Source: Acinetobacter sp. C26M (GTDB lineage: Bacteria; Pseudomonadota; Gammaproteobacteria; Pseudomonadales; Moraxellaceae). From it: a DNA stretch of 64,000 nt. The DNA lies in contig NZ_CP098478.1 of NCBI RefSeq assembly GCF_023702675.1, forward strand, positions 3,720,001-3,784,000, given 5' to 3'. The notes under the pieces were generated by a model. It made no database searches, was not told the DNA's origin, and saw only the letters and a list, made by a program, of their open reading frames with translations. This document shows positions 42,630-52,279 of the stretch, piece by piece. Each line of letters starts with the position of its first letter. Position 1 is the stretch's first letter. The position numbers and the translations under genes were made by a program.

Positions 42630-42668
42630 TTCGCTATTCCTCAATATGTGGATTTAGGAATTAAGCTA

Positions 42669-42947
<279 letters not shown>

Positions 42948-42996
42948 TTAAACTAAAATTTAAGCCTAACGATCAGGTGATAGTTAGGCAATACCA

Positions 42997-43875
<879 letters not shown>

Positions 43876-43972
43876 TCACACCTGGTCAATGTCAATCATT
43901 AAAAAGAAGTAGAAACGAATCAAGCGGATGGCAAAGATCCCGCCTCTACTTCCAAAAATCTCAAAATGTGCC

Positions 43973-44371
43973 TTACCCTCGTTTTTGTAGACGTGCCACC
44001 CAAAATGGCGCGACCCACGACATCGCTTGTACGAGAATAAATCCACAAAACAATGCAACCGGTGACAGCGGTTTAACATTGCTCAAAATTAATATAAAAC
44101 CCACGATCACAATCGCAAACTTACCGAGCATTCCTCGGTACATATTCAGCATGACTTGTTTTGATGCTCTTGCGCCTGCCGTTCTAAACGACTGCCAAGC
44201 AAAATAACAATGTGCCAACCAACATACCAAAGCCCCAAGCGCAGCACTCAAAGCAGCAGTTTTATCTTTCATTGCCCATGCCAGTAAAGCGGCAACAGGA
44301 ATCATACATGCTTGTAAGAAGACCAAAGCTTTTGCTAATCGTCGGTCAATCATGCGACTAGTTTGGCTCAT
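43973..44371 (-). CDS. atpI: ATP synthase protein I
   Basis: A 132-aa, four-segment membrane protein that assists assembly of the c ring and may carry Mg2+. It is the first gene of the operon. The ATG has GTGGG about 6 nt upstream, and the promoter at 44436-44464 leaves a leader of about 58 nt. Confidence 0.92.
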   Translation of the reverse strand: MSQTSRMIDRRLAKALVFLQACMIPVAALLAWAMKDKTAALSAALGALVCWLAHCYFAWQSFRTAGARASKQVMLNMYRGMLGKFAIVIVGFILILSNVKPLSPVALFCGFILVQAMSWVAPFWVARLQKRG

Positions 44372-44435
44372 TTTTTACCCACTTACAGCAGAACTGCTTG
44401 ACAAGTTTTAATCATGATCGTTTCGAATCGCAGGC

Positions 44436-44464
44436 ATTATAGAGTTACACCCCTGAACATGCAA
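44436..44464 (-). promoter_or_regulatory. atp operon promoter
   Basis: On the minus strand -35 TTGCAT (44459-44464), a 17-bp spacer and a perfect -10 TATAAT (44436-44441) lie about 65 bp upstream of atpI. Start predicted near 44429. Confidence 0.8.
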
Positions 44465-44541
44465 TCTTTTCTCGACTTAAGTCTGCTTTTTTCGTTACCA
44501 TATTTTCTGACGATAGAGTCAATTGATTTTTATTTTTTTTA

Positions 44542-45381
44542 TCAATTTTGTGCACTTATTACGCATTTATCGGTTTTTGAAGCCAATTTTTGCCACGCTG
44601 TTACAAAATTGTCTTCGCCACGCATGCTTTCATCGACCGACTGGAAAACTACTGGGTTCATTTTTTGGTACTGACTGGCACTCGCTGTCGTTTCGGCCAA
44701 TAAGCACATTTTATTTTGCGGACGATTGTCTCTTAAGTACTTAATTTGAGCAGCAGTTGGTGCAATATGCGGGTCATCCGTCAAGGCGCCTGCAAATTTC
44801 AAGTTCAAGGCACGCTCTAGGTACTGGTAGGCATCATGATAAGACCAATAGTTTTTGGCTTTATTTGAGCTTTCATATTGTTGTGAGGCCTGCAGCATTT
44901 GCTGTGAGAATTCTTTCGCATTGGCCATATATTTGGCTTTATTTTCTGGATATTGCTGTGCGCGTAAAGTTGCAATAAAAAACGCAATGCGCACTGCATT
45001 ATTTGGATCTAACCAAACATGGCTATCCACTGTATTCGCCATGGATACACCACGTAGATTACGTTGCGGCAAGGTGGTTAAAATCCCTGAATCTAATAAA
45101 GCAATCGCTTTACGGTTCTGATTCAACATTTTTTCCAACGGCGCCTCATGTGACTTACCTAGCCAAATCACTAAGGAAGCATCTTGGATTGCTTTACGAT
45201 GCGCTGGCGTAAGTTGTACATCATGGCCACTTTGATCTTTCAATAGCAAAACAGGCTCTTCGACCCCTTCTGTTACTTCTTTGGCAATCAAATAAATTGG
45301 GTGTGTTGAAACCACCAAGCTTTGTGTCCAGCCCCATGTGCTTAACATCGAAAACAAGACAAAAACAATCAGGCGAGACAT
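44542..45381 (-). CDS. znuA: Zinc ABC transporter substrate-binding protein ZnuA
   Basis: A 279-aa periplasmic zinc binder of cluster A-I. A signal peptide (about residues 1-19) is followed by two Rossmann-like lobes joined by a long helix. Likely zinc ligands are the His in SGHDVQLTP, the His in DSHVWLDP and the His in YHDAY. The His/Asp-rich flexible loop usual in ZnuA is absent. It is divergent from zur-znuC-znuB with a Zur box between. The ATG at 45381 is used; a GTG or TTG slightly upstream is possible. Confidence 0.93.
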   Translation of the reverse strand: MSRLIVFVLFSMLSTWGWTQSLVVSTHPIYLIAKEVTEGVEEPVLLLKDQSGHDVQLTPAHRKAIQDASLVIWLGKSHEAPLEKMLNQNRKAIALLDSGILTTLPQRNLRGVSMANTVDSHVWLDPNNAVRIAFFIATLRAQQYPENKAKYMANAKEFSQQMLQASQQYESSNKAKNYWSYHDAYQYLERALNLKFAGALTDDPHIAPTAAQIKYLRDNRPQNKMCLLAETTASASQYQKMNPVVFQSVDESMRGEDNFVTAWQKLASKTDKCVISAQN

Positions 45382-45408
45382 CACAACATTACTCAATTCA
45401 GCGAAGCA

Positions 45409-45423
45409 TGTTATAATATAACA
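45409..45423. promoter_or_regulatory. Zur box
   Basis: TGTTATAATATAACA is a perfect 15-bp palindrome with a single central base, the core of the known Zur operator in gammaproteobacteria. It lies 28 bp upstream of the znuA ATG and before the divergent zur gene, so zinc-bound Zur should repress here. Confidence 0.85.
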
Positions 45424-45599
45424 AAAGTTAAAAAATGCCTATGTCTATTTTTAGATTGATCAGATGATCAGTCGTAGGTTTAACTTATATAGATAGTTAT
45501 CCTAAATTGCGTGTTATGATAGCGAGTCTATTGAGACGTCATAACCACTATGACCCAATGCAAAATCAATAGGTTCTACAAAAACAACGAGGTCAATCT

Positions 45600-46097
45600 A
45601 TGAGTTCTTGTTCACATGAACATGACAATGCGTTACATGGTGTTCACGGTCATCACGATATTAAAGCGCGACTAGCTGAAGCAGAACTTTTATGTACTGC
45701 GACTGGCGCTCGCCTGACACCTTTACGCAAAGAAGTACTTGAACTCATTTTAAATGCATCGGCACCGATGGGTGCCTATGATTTATTGGCTAAAATTAAG
45801 GGTCAAGCAGACCGCCCTGCTGCCCCTCCTACGGTATACCGCACTTTAGACTTTTTATTAGAAAAAGGTTTAATTCACAGATTAACCTCTATTAATGCCT
45901 ATATTCCTTGTTGTCATCCACGTGAAGGACATCAAGCCGCTTTTCTGATTTGCACGGAATGTCATTCTGTCAAAGAAGCATCTGCACAAGGCTTGATTCA
46001 ACAGCTAGATCAACTTGCGTCCTCAGACCAGTTTTTAGCGCAACACAGCATTATTGAAATTTCTGGAAAATGTCATCAGTGCAGCACACGCCAATAA
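45600..46097 (+). CDS. zur: Zinc uptake regulator Zur (Fur family)
   Basis: A 165-aa Fur-family repressor that blocks zinc uptake genes when zinc is sufficient. The winged helix lies at about 35-100 (ATGARLTPLRKEVLELI, PTVYRTLDFLLEKGLIH). Four structural Cys residues are intact: C118, C121, C158 and C161. The N-terminus is His-rich (SHEHDNALHGVHGHHD, 5-20), an extra possible zinc ligand set. It overlaps znuC by 28 bp, so the genes are co-translated. A Zur box lies upstream. Confidence 0.95.
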   Translation: MSSCSHEHDNALHGVHGHHDIKARLAEAELLCTATGARLTPLRKEVLELILNASAPMGAYDLLAKIKGQADRPAAPPTVYRTLDFLLEKGLIHRLTSINAYIPCCHPREGHQAAFLICTECHSVKEASAQGLIQQLDQLASSDQFLAQHSIIEISGKCHQCSTRQ

Positions 46098-46858
46098 GCA
46101 CTCCACTGATTCAGCTGGAGAAAATCTCAGTTCGACGTGACGAACGAGATATTTTGAGAAATGTCGATTTTGCCTTGCAAGCAAAAGAGATTGTGACGCT
46201 CATTGGTCCCAATGGCGCAGGTAAATCAACACTGATCAAAGTGCTGCTCGGCATCATGCCACCCAATAAAGGCAAGGTTCTTTTTTCAAAAAAATTAAAA
46301 ATGGCCTATGTGCCGCAGAAGTTTAATCCTTCTGCAAGCCTACCTTTGCGCGTACAAGATTTGCTGGATCTAGAAGTCTGCGAAAAGACTTTACGTGAAG
46401 AGATTATTCGCGATACAGGCATCGAAAAATTACAGGCATCCAAAGTACAGCAACTTTCAGGTGGAGAACGGCAACGGGTTTTACTGGCCCGTGCTTTATT
46501 ACGTCAACCTGATATTTTAGTACTGGATGAACCCATGCAAGGACTGGATATCCAGTCCGAAGCCGAACTGTATGAATATGTACGGAGCTTACCTGAACGC
46601 TACGGCTGTGCCGTTTTGATGGTATCGCATGACCTACAATGGGTGATGCAAGGGACACATCGTGTGGTCTGTCTGAACAAACATATCTGTTGTAGCGGCT
46701 TACCCGAAAGTATTCAGCAACATCCTGAGTACCAAGCGATTTTTGGTACTCAACGCATGTTCTACCAGCATCATCACAACCACTGTGGACATAGTGATCA
46801 TGCCGAACCATGTTCGCACGATCCACGCCCACATATTCACCCTGAGCCAAAGGTCTAA
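46070..46858 (+). CDS. znuC: Zinc ABC transporter ATP-binding protein ZnuC
   Basis: A 262-aa ATPase. Walker A GPNGAGKST (46-54), signature LSGGERQRV (about 130), Walker B ILVLDEP (about 150) and the switch His in VSHD (about 183) are present. The C-terminal tail from residue 234 contains nine His and two Cys in 29 residues, an unusual zinc-binding-like extension. It lies between zur (28-bp overlap) and znuB. Confidence 0.95.
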   Translation: MSSVQHTPISTPLIQLEKISVRRDERDILRNVDFALQAKEIVTLIGPNGAGKSTLIKVLLGIMPPNKGKVLFSKKLKMAYVPQKFNPSASLPLRVQDLLDLEVCEKTLREEIIRDTGIEKLQASKVQQLSGGERQRVLLARALLRQPDILVLDEPMQGLDIQSEAELYEYVRSLPERYGCAVLMVSHDLQWVMQGTHRVVCLNKHICCSGLPESIQQHPEYQAIFGTQRMFYQHHHNHCGHSDHAEPCSHDPRPHIHPEPKV

Positions 46859-46861
46859 GCC

Positions 46862-47671
46862 ATGATGGAATGGTTACAACTCCTCCTACCTGCTTGGATC
46901 ATGGGGTCATTACTGGTTTTCCTAACCGCCCCACTGGGCTGCCTGATGCTTTGGCGCAGAATGTCTTTTTTTGCAGATACCATGGCACATGGCACCTTAC
47001 TCGGCGTGGCCGTTGCAGGGATTTTGAATTTACCTTTTTGGCTGGGTGTTGCTTGCCTTGCGCTGTTGTTAGTTGCTCTTCTTTGGGTTTTGCACGATTC
47101 ACGCCTACCCAATGATGCATTACTCGCTTTAAGCTCTGCCACCCTACTCTGCTCTGGTCTGCTGTTGATTCAGCAAGTACCAAGTTTGCGCCCTGAACTA
47201 CTTAGCTATTTATTCGGTGATTTACTCAGTATCGAATGGGCTGATTTACCAATGTTTGCCGTGGTGATTGCAGGCGCACTGGTCATACTTTATCGTTCAT
47301 GGTCAGCACAAATACAAATTGCGATTGATCCTGATATTGCCATGAGTGAAGGCGTCAGCGCCAACTGGCAACGCTTGATCTTCATGTTGTTATTGGCATT
47401 GTTTACAGTATTGGCTTTACGTGCTGTTGGTTCATTACTCATGGGTGCTTTATTGGTGATCCCTGCATTAAGTGCACGATTGTTGGCGCACTCTCCCAAA
47501 CAAATGGTGGTTTGGGCCTTTGTTTTGGCGCAATTCGGTGTCACCGTCGGTCTATGGTCAAGTGCCGCCTTAAATATTTCAACAGGTCTAAGCATTGTGC
47601 TGTGTATGGCGCTTTGTTTTGCAGCCATTTTTATCGCACAGAAATTCAAAAACCAATCTCAATCGGCCTAA
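46862..47671 (+). CDS. znuB: Zinc ABC transporter permease ZnuB
   Basis: A 269-aa permease with about eight membrane segments. The N-terminal PLGCLMLWRRMSFFADTMAHGTLLGVA and the RAVGSLLMGALLVIPALSARLLA stretch near residue 180 are family signatures. It starts 3 bp after znuC and ends 6 bp from the convergent LysE gene. Confidence 0.95.
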   Translation: MMEWLQLLLPAWIMGSLLVFLTAPLGCLMLWRRMSFFADTMAHGTLLGVAVAGILNLPFWLGVACLALLLVALLWVLHDSRLPNDALLALSSATLLCSGLLLIQQVPSLRPELLSYLFGDLLSIEWADLPMFAVVIAGALVILYRSWSAQIQIAIDPDIAMSEGVSANWQRLIFMLLLALFTVLALRAVGSLLMGALLVIPALSARLLAHSPKQMVVWAFVLAQFGVTVGLWSSAALNISTGLSIVLCMALCFAAIFIAQKFKNQSQSA

Positions 47672-47677
47672 CAAGGT

Positions 47678-48304
47678 TTAGATGGATTGCTGAATAGCAC
47701 TTAATAACAGTGCTGCGCAACTAAACATCACCGCAAAACCACGATTTAAATATTTTTGCTGTTTTGGGGAACGAAGCAGCCTTAATACTTTCGATGCTAG
47801 TCCAGTATATGCAGCCATCACAATAAGATCGATGGTCACCATGGTGGTCGCCATAATTAGATATTGTGGCCACTGCGGTTGAGTCAAATCCAAGAATTGC
47901 GGCAGAACAGCCAGTAAAAATACAATGGCTTTAGGATTACTCATATTCACCACAAAGCCTTTAAACACCAGCACCCAAGCAGATTTATCATTTTGTTCGT
48001 GCTGAATCTCAATCGCCTGAATGGGTGCTTTCCACTGCGCATACGCCAAGTATAGCAAATAGATCACCCCAAACCATTTCACCACCTGAAAGGCCCAAGG
48101 TGTTGTCGCAAACAGTACGCCAACACCTGCTGCCACAATCAGAATTTGTATCAGCAGCGCGACTTGCAAGCCAATTGCATTCCAGTAACCATGCCTGAAA
48201 CCATAGTTAAGCCCACTCGACATTGAGGCAATCGCACCAGCGCCTGGGGAAATACTAATCACCCAGCACGCCAACATAAAAGCAAACCAAACCTGCACAG
48301 ACAT
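47678..48304 (-). CDS. LysE family amino acid exporter
   Basis: A 208-aa, six-segment exporter of the LysE/RhtB superfamily. ISPGAGAIASMSSGLNYGFRHGYW near residue 17 replaces the common PGP motif with SPGAG, and KGFVVNMSNPKAIVFLLAVLPQF near 110 is conserved. These proteins export lysine, threonine, homoserine or similar amino acids; substrate not assigned. It is convergent with znuB. ATG 48304 is used rather than an upstream TTG. Confidence 0.88.
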   Translation of the reverse strand: MSVQVWFAFMLACWVISISPGAGAIASMSSGLNYGFRHGYWNAIGLQVALLIQILIVAAGVGVLFATTPWAFQVVKWFGVIYLLYLAYAQWKAPIQAIEIQHEQNDKSAWVLVFKGFVVNMSNPKAIVFLLAVLPQFLDLTQPQWPQYLIMATTMVTIDLIVMAAYTGLASKVLRLLRSPKQQKYLNRGFAVMFSCAALLLSAIQQSI

Positions 48305-48461
48305 AACAACAGCGTTGAACAATAAAAGATGAATTATAACGTTTTATCAACATATCGTGATGCTATTTTGGGCAATAAAATTTCACGAATAAACTACTCA
48401 GCTCAAGTAACATCAGGCACAATTATCCTTTTGCCCCTTAAAAATAAATAAGGAGATTTTA

Positions 48462-49382
48462 GTGACTGCGCAATCTGTCATTCTTCCATTACCTTCTGAC
48501 CATGCCCGCTTTATTGTTTTACGTTTAAAAGATTTAAGCCTTGCCGAATTAAAACAACAGATTGAAGCGCTACTTTCGACACGTGACCGCTTGATCACGC
48601 AACATCCGAATGACCAGATTAAAACAGCCATCGCTTTTGGTCCCGAACTTTGGGCACAACTCAATTCACAAACACCAGAAGGTTTTAAACAGCTCGATCC
48701 GCAACAGGGTGCGTTTAATATGCCTGTGGTGCCAGCTGATGTATTTATTCATCTTGCCAGCGCCCGTGCAGATATTTGTTTTGCCATGAGCCAAGCTTTT
48801 TTTAGCGGCATTCAAGACAAAGTCGAAGTCCTAGATGAGCGTGCTTGCTTCCGCTTCTTTGATGGCCGTGATATGACAGGCTTTATTGATGGAACAGAGA
48901 ATCCGCAATTTCCAGATGACCGTGCAGAAGCAGCATTGCTGCCAGAAACAGCAGGTGCCTTTGCCGATGGCAGCTTTATCTTTGCGCAGCGTTATATTCA
49001 CGATCTGACAAAATGGCAAATGCTGAAAGTCGATGCGCAAGAACATGTGTTTGGCCGTACCAAACTTGAGTCGATTGAGCTTGATGACGATGTGAAACCA
49101 CAAAATTCACATGTGGCTCGTACCGTAGTGGAAGATGAAGAAGGCGAAGAAATGGAAATCTTGCGTCATAGCTTGCCTTATGGCGATGGTAAAGGTGAGC
49201 AAGGCTTATTCTTCGTCGCTTATACCAACAACCTCAGCATTATTGATGAAATGCTAAAACGCATGTTCGGCACCACAGGTGATGGCATTCATGACCGCTT
49301 ATTGCATTTCACCACCGCTATTGATGGTGCTTATTATTTTGCGCCTAGTGATGAATTATTAGAACAGGTTTTAGAAGACTAA
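48462..49382 (+). CDS. Dyp-type haem peroxidase (YfeX-like)
   Basis: A 306-aa dye-decolourising peroxidase. The distal GFIDGTENP motif (about 140-148), with catalytic Asp, and the later distal Arg-containing stretch ILRHSLPYG (about 228-236) are present. There is no Tat signal, so it is cytoplasmic, as is E. coli YfeX. GTG start at 48462 with AAGGAG 7 nt upstream. Not linked to an encapsulin gene. Confidence 0.93.
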   Translation: MTAQSVILPLPSDHARFIVLRLKDLSLAELKQQIEALLSTRDRLITQHPNDQIKTAIAFGPELWAQLNSQTPEGFKQLDPQQGAFNMPVVPADVFIHLASARADICFAMSQAFFSGIQDKVEVLDERACFRFFDGRDMTGFIDGTENPQFPDDRAEAALLPETAGAFADGSFIFAQRYIHDLTKWQMLKVDAQEHVFGRTKLESIELDDDVKPQNSHVARTVVEDEEGEEMEILRHSLPYGDGKGEQGLFFVAYTNNLSIIDEMLKRMFGTTGDGIHDRLLHFTTAIDGAYYFAPSDELLEQVLED

Positions 49383-49388
49383 AAGACC

Positions 49389-49421
49389 AAGATGCTATAT
49401 CTATCAATGGTATAGCATCTT
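49389..49421 (+). terminator. Probable hairpin terminator after the Dyp peroxidase gene
   Basis: AAGATGCTATA and TATAGCATCTT form a perfect 11-bp stem just 7 nt after the stop. A T run is lacking, so efficiency is uncertain. Confidence 0.5.
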
Positions 49422-49554
49422 AAATAGACACATTAAAATATCGGATTCAAAAAGTTTTATTGGAATATGTTAATTCCAGATCAATCCCACTCCCCCTAAG
49501 CCAATAAATTTTGCTATATTGTTCGTTTTTCCGCGACATTTATTTTCGGTAACT

Positions 49555-51345
49555 ATGAATACGGCAATACAAGCAGCTCTCGATCATGCGGTACAAACCC
49601 TGCAACAACAAGGTGTACTTCCTTCAGATTGGACCAACACGAGCCATTTAACCCGTACCAAAGACCGAAGTCACGGAGACTTTGCTTCAAATATCGCCAT
49701 GATCGGTTCCAAAGCCGCTGGCATGAAACCACGTGATCTTGCTGAAAAAATCTTGGCAGCCCTTCCTGAAGTGGCTGACATTACCAAAGCAGAAATTGCA
49801 GGTCCGGGTTTTATTAACTTCTTTTTAAATGCAGACCAACGCTATGCAGTGCTTGATCAAATCCAAGCACAAAAAAATGACTATGGTCGTAGCCAAGCTA
49901 ATGCAGCTAAAAAAATCCAAGTCGAATTTGTCTCTGCCAACCCAACCTCTAGTCTGCATGTCGGACATGGTCGTGGTGCAGCCTACGGCATGACCGTTGC
50001 GAATCTATTAGAAGCAACGGGTGCCAAAGTTGATCGCGAATACTATGTCAATGATGCAGGTCGTCAAATGGACATTCTGGCGACTTCGACTTATTTACGT
50101 TATTTAGAATTAACTGGTCAAACGCTAGTCTTCCCTAAAAATGCCTACCAAGGCGACTACGTTAAAGAAATTGCTCAAGAAATTATTGATAAAGATGGCA
50201 ATGCACATGTTCGTGCCGTTGTTGATATCTATAAAGATGTACCAGAAGACGTTCAATACGCTGAAGAACTTGATGCAGAAGGCAACAAAGTTGTACTTTC
50301 TGGTGACAAAGAAAAACACATCGATGGTTTGATCGCAAACTCGCAACAACACTTGGGTGCGGACTACCGTGTTTTCCATCAAGCAGCGTTACATGCCATC
50401 TTAGATGACATTAAAGATGATTTGGCTGACTTTGGCGTGACCTTTGACAAATGGTTCAGCGAAGACTCATTGACTGACAAAATTGATGAAGCACTCGAAA
50501 CATTAAACCAACGTGGTTACCTCTATGAAAAAGAGGGCAACATCTGGTTCAAATCAACTGAATTTGGTGATGAAAAAGACCGTGTGGTGAAACGTCGTAA
50601 TGGTCAAACCACTTACTTTGCTTCTGACATTGCTTATCACTTGAATAAACTACAACGCGGCTATACCGACCTGATTGATATTTGGGGTTCTGACCACCAC
50701 GGTTATATCTCACGTGTCAAAGCGGCGATTGATGCCATGGGTTACGACTCGAAGAAACTAACTGTGCTTTTGGTTCAGTTTGTCAGCTTGTGGCGTGGTG
50801 GCGAGATGGTGCAAATGTCATCTCGTTCGGGTCAGTTCGTGACTTTACGCGATCTACGTAAAGAAGTCGGTAATGATGCGGCACGTTTCTACTATGTGAT
50901 GCGTAAGTCTGAACAACATATCGACTTTGACTTAGACCTTGCTGTTTCACAAAGCAAAGACAATGCAGTGTATTACATTCAATATGCCCATGCGCGTATT
51001 TGCCGTATGTTAGAAAAAGCAGCATCTACAGAGATTAGTTTTGATATTGCATCAGCACGTGAACAAGCTAATCGCTTAGAGCTTGATGCTGAAACAGAAA
51101 TCCTGTCTAAGCTTGCTGCTTATCCAGATATTTTAGTACGTGCAGCAAATGCCTATGAACCACACCAAATTGGTAACTATCTTAAAGAGTTAGCTGCCCT
51201 CTTCCATGCTTGGTACAATGAGCATAAAGTTTTGGGTGATGATGTCGCACTTACACAAGCACGTTTATTGCTTTCAATCAACGTACAGCAAGTTTTGCGT
51301 AATGGCTTAGAATTACTCGGTGTATCCGCTCCTGAGACGATGTAA
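49555..51345 (+). CDS. argS: Arginine--tRNA ligase
   Basis: A 596-aa class I synthetase. The HIGH motif appears as HVGHGRGAAYG (about 125), and the KMSKS site is the relaxed MSSRSG (about 420) usual for ArgS. The N-terminal Add-1 domain (about 1-110) and the C-terminal helical anticodon domain (about 455-596) are present. ATG 49555 is used; a longer non-ATG frame from 49519 is rejected. Confidence 0.97.
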   Translation: MNTAIQAALDHAVQTLQQQGVLPSDWTNTSHLTRTKDRSHGDFASNIAMIGSKAAGMKPRDLAEKILAALPEVADITKAEIAGPGFINFFLNADQRYAVLDQIQAQKNDYGRSQANAAKKIQVEFVSANPTSSLHVGHGRGAAYGMTVANLLEATGAKVDREYYVNDAGRQMDILATSTYLRYLELTGQTLVFPKNAYQGDYVKEIAQEIIDKDGNAHVRAVVDIYKDVPEDVQYAEELDAEGNKVVLSGDKEKHIDGLIANSQQHLGADYRVFHQAALHAILDDIKDDLADFGVTFDKWFSEDSLTDKIDEALETLNQRGYLYEKEGNIWFKSTEFGDEKDRVVKRRNGQTTYFASDIAYHLNKLQRGYTDLIDIWGSDHHGYISRVKAAIDAMGYDSKKLTVLLVQFVSLWRGGEMVQMSSRSGQFVTLRDLRKEVGNDAARFYYVMRKSEQHIDFDLDLAVSQSKDNAVYYIQYAHARICRMLEKAASTEISFDIASAREQANRLELDAETEILSKLAAYPDILVRAANAYEPHQIGNYLKELAALFHAWYNEHKVLGDDVALTQARLLLSINVQQVLRNGLELLGVSAPETM

Positions 51346-51350
51346 ACAGC

Positions 51351-51454
51351 AAAGCAACGCTTTGCACATCGTCGCAAGACCGAAGGCTATGCCTGAGGTG
51401 GCGATGTAAGCAAGCTCTCTTTGCATCGTCGCAAGACCGAAGGCGATGCCTGAG
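51351..51454. repeat. Direct repeat with mini-hairpins after argS
   Basis: A 30-bp unit beginning ATCGTCGCAAGACCGAAGGC occurs at 51368-51397 and 51425-51454 with one mismatch. GCAAAGCAACGCTTTGC at 51351-51367 is a hairpin with a 3-nt loop. The core AAGGCTATGCCTG (51383-51395) recurs, inverted, at 57226-57238 behind guaA, which suggests a dispersed intergenic element. Confidence 0.7.
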
Positions 51455-51524
51455 ATAAACGACAATCAGTAAATCAAAGCTTAAATACATGTAAACTTAA
51501 GCCATGATTGTTTGACAATATGGT

Positions 51525-51562
51525 AAACAAAGCATTATTTTTAAACATAATGCTTTGTTTTT
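51525..51562 (+). terminator. Terminator of argS
   Basis: AAACAAAGCATTAT and ATAATGCTTTGTTT form a 14-bp perfect stem ending in T residues. It follows the repeat element, 180 nt past the argS stop. Confidence 0.88.
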
Positions 51563-51611
51563 AAGCAGATTCAAGTTACAAATAACCTAATAGGATCAAG
51601 AGGAATTTCTG

Positions 51612-52223
51612 GTGTTTGGAAAAACGCAACGTGGTGTATCTGAACGACCAAACAAGCCTAAAAAACCACTCATTCCAAAGTGGTTGGGAATGCTTGTCGC
51701 AGTTCTCGCGATCCTGTGTGCTGCTGTAATGTTGATGCTTTGGCAACCTTGGCAACCGGTACCTGCAAAAAACCAAGTGACGTCTGAGCATTATGAAGAA
51801 GAAAATACTAATAAAGACTACCGTTTTTATGACTTACTTCCGCAACAGCAGGTAACCCCAATTCCTGAACAAGCCGTGCCAGAGTCTAAACCTCAGGGCA
51901 ATGTTGTGATTATCGAGTCACCAAAACCTGAAACCACAACCACAGAAGATCCGAGTGGCATCACCCCAAGTGAACAAGCTGCAGCACCTGCACATGCGAC
52001 CTATATTTTACAAGTACGTAGCTATCCCGACCCAGACAGTGCTGATGCACGTCGTGCAGAAATCATCCTGAATGGTTTATCTGCAGATGTGGTGAAAAGC
52101 GTTGAAAATGGTCAGACTTGGTATCGTGTTTTCTCTGGACCTTATGATAGTCAAGAGTCTGCGCTTGCTGCTCAACAGACCTTACAACATAGCGGCATTG
52201 ATTCAATTGTAATTAAACGCTAA
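51612..52223 (+). CDS. SPOR domain membrane protein
   Basis: A 203-aa bitopic membrane protein. Residues 24-43 form the membrane helix, then a Pro-rich periplasmic linker and a C-terminal SPOR domain (about 130-203; YILQVRSYPDPDSADARRAE). SPOR domains bind denuded septal peptidoglycan, so a cell-division or wall-remodelling role is likely, as in FtsN or DedD. GTG start with GAGGA 7 nt upstream. Confidence 0.9.
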   Translation: MFGKTQRGVSERPNKPKKPLIPKWLGMLVAVLAILCAAVMLMLWQPWQPVPAKNQVTSEHYEEENTNKDYRFYDLLPQQQVTPIPEQAVPESKPQGNVVIIESPKPETTTTEDPSGITPSEQAAAPAHATYILQVRSYPDPDSADARRAEIILNGLSADVVKSVENGQTWYRVFSGPYDSQESALAAQQTLQHSGIDSIVIKR

Positions 52224-52237
52224 AAATAGAGTCACAA

Positions 52238-52267
52238 TAAAAAAGGGAACAATCAGTTCCCTTTTTT
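52238..52267. terminator. Bidirectional terminator
   Basis: AAAAAGGGAAC and GTTCCCTTTTT pair around a 5-nt loop between the convergent SPOR and glutathione transferase genes, with A and T runs on both sides. Confidence 0.92.
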
Positions 52268-52279
52268 ATGCTTAAAGAT

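Noticed and set aside
51368-51454. Two 30-bp repeats with a 27-bp gap, considered as a minimal CRISPR array
   Set aside because: Only two units, repeat core also found behind guaA, gap itself part of the hairpin element, and no cas genes in the window.
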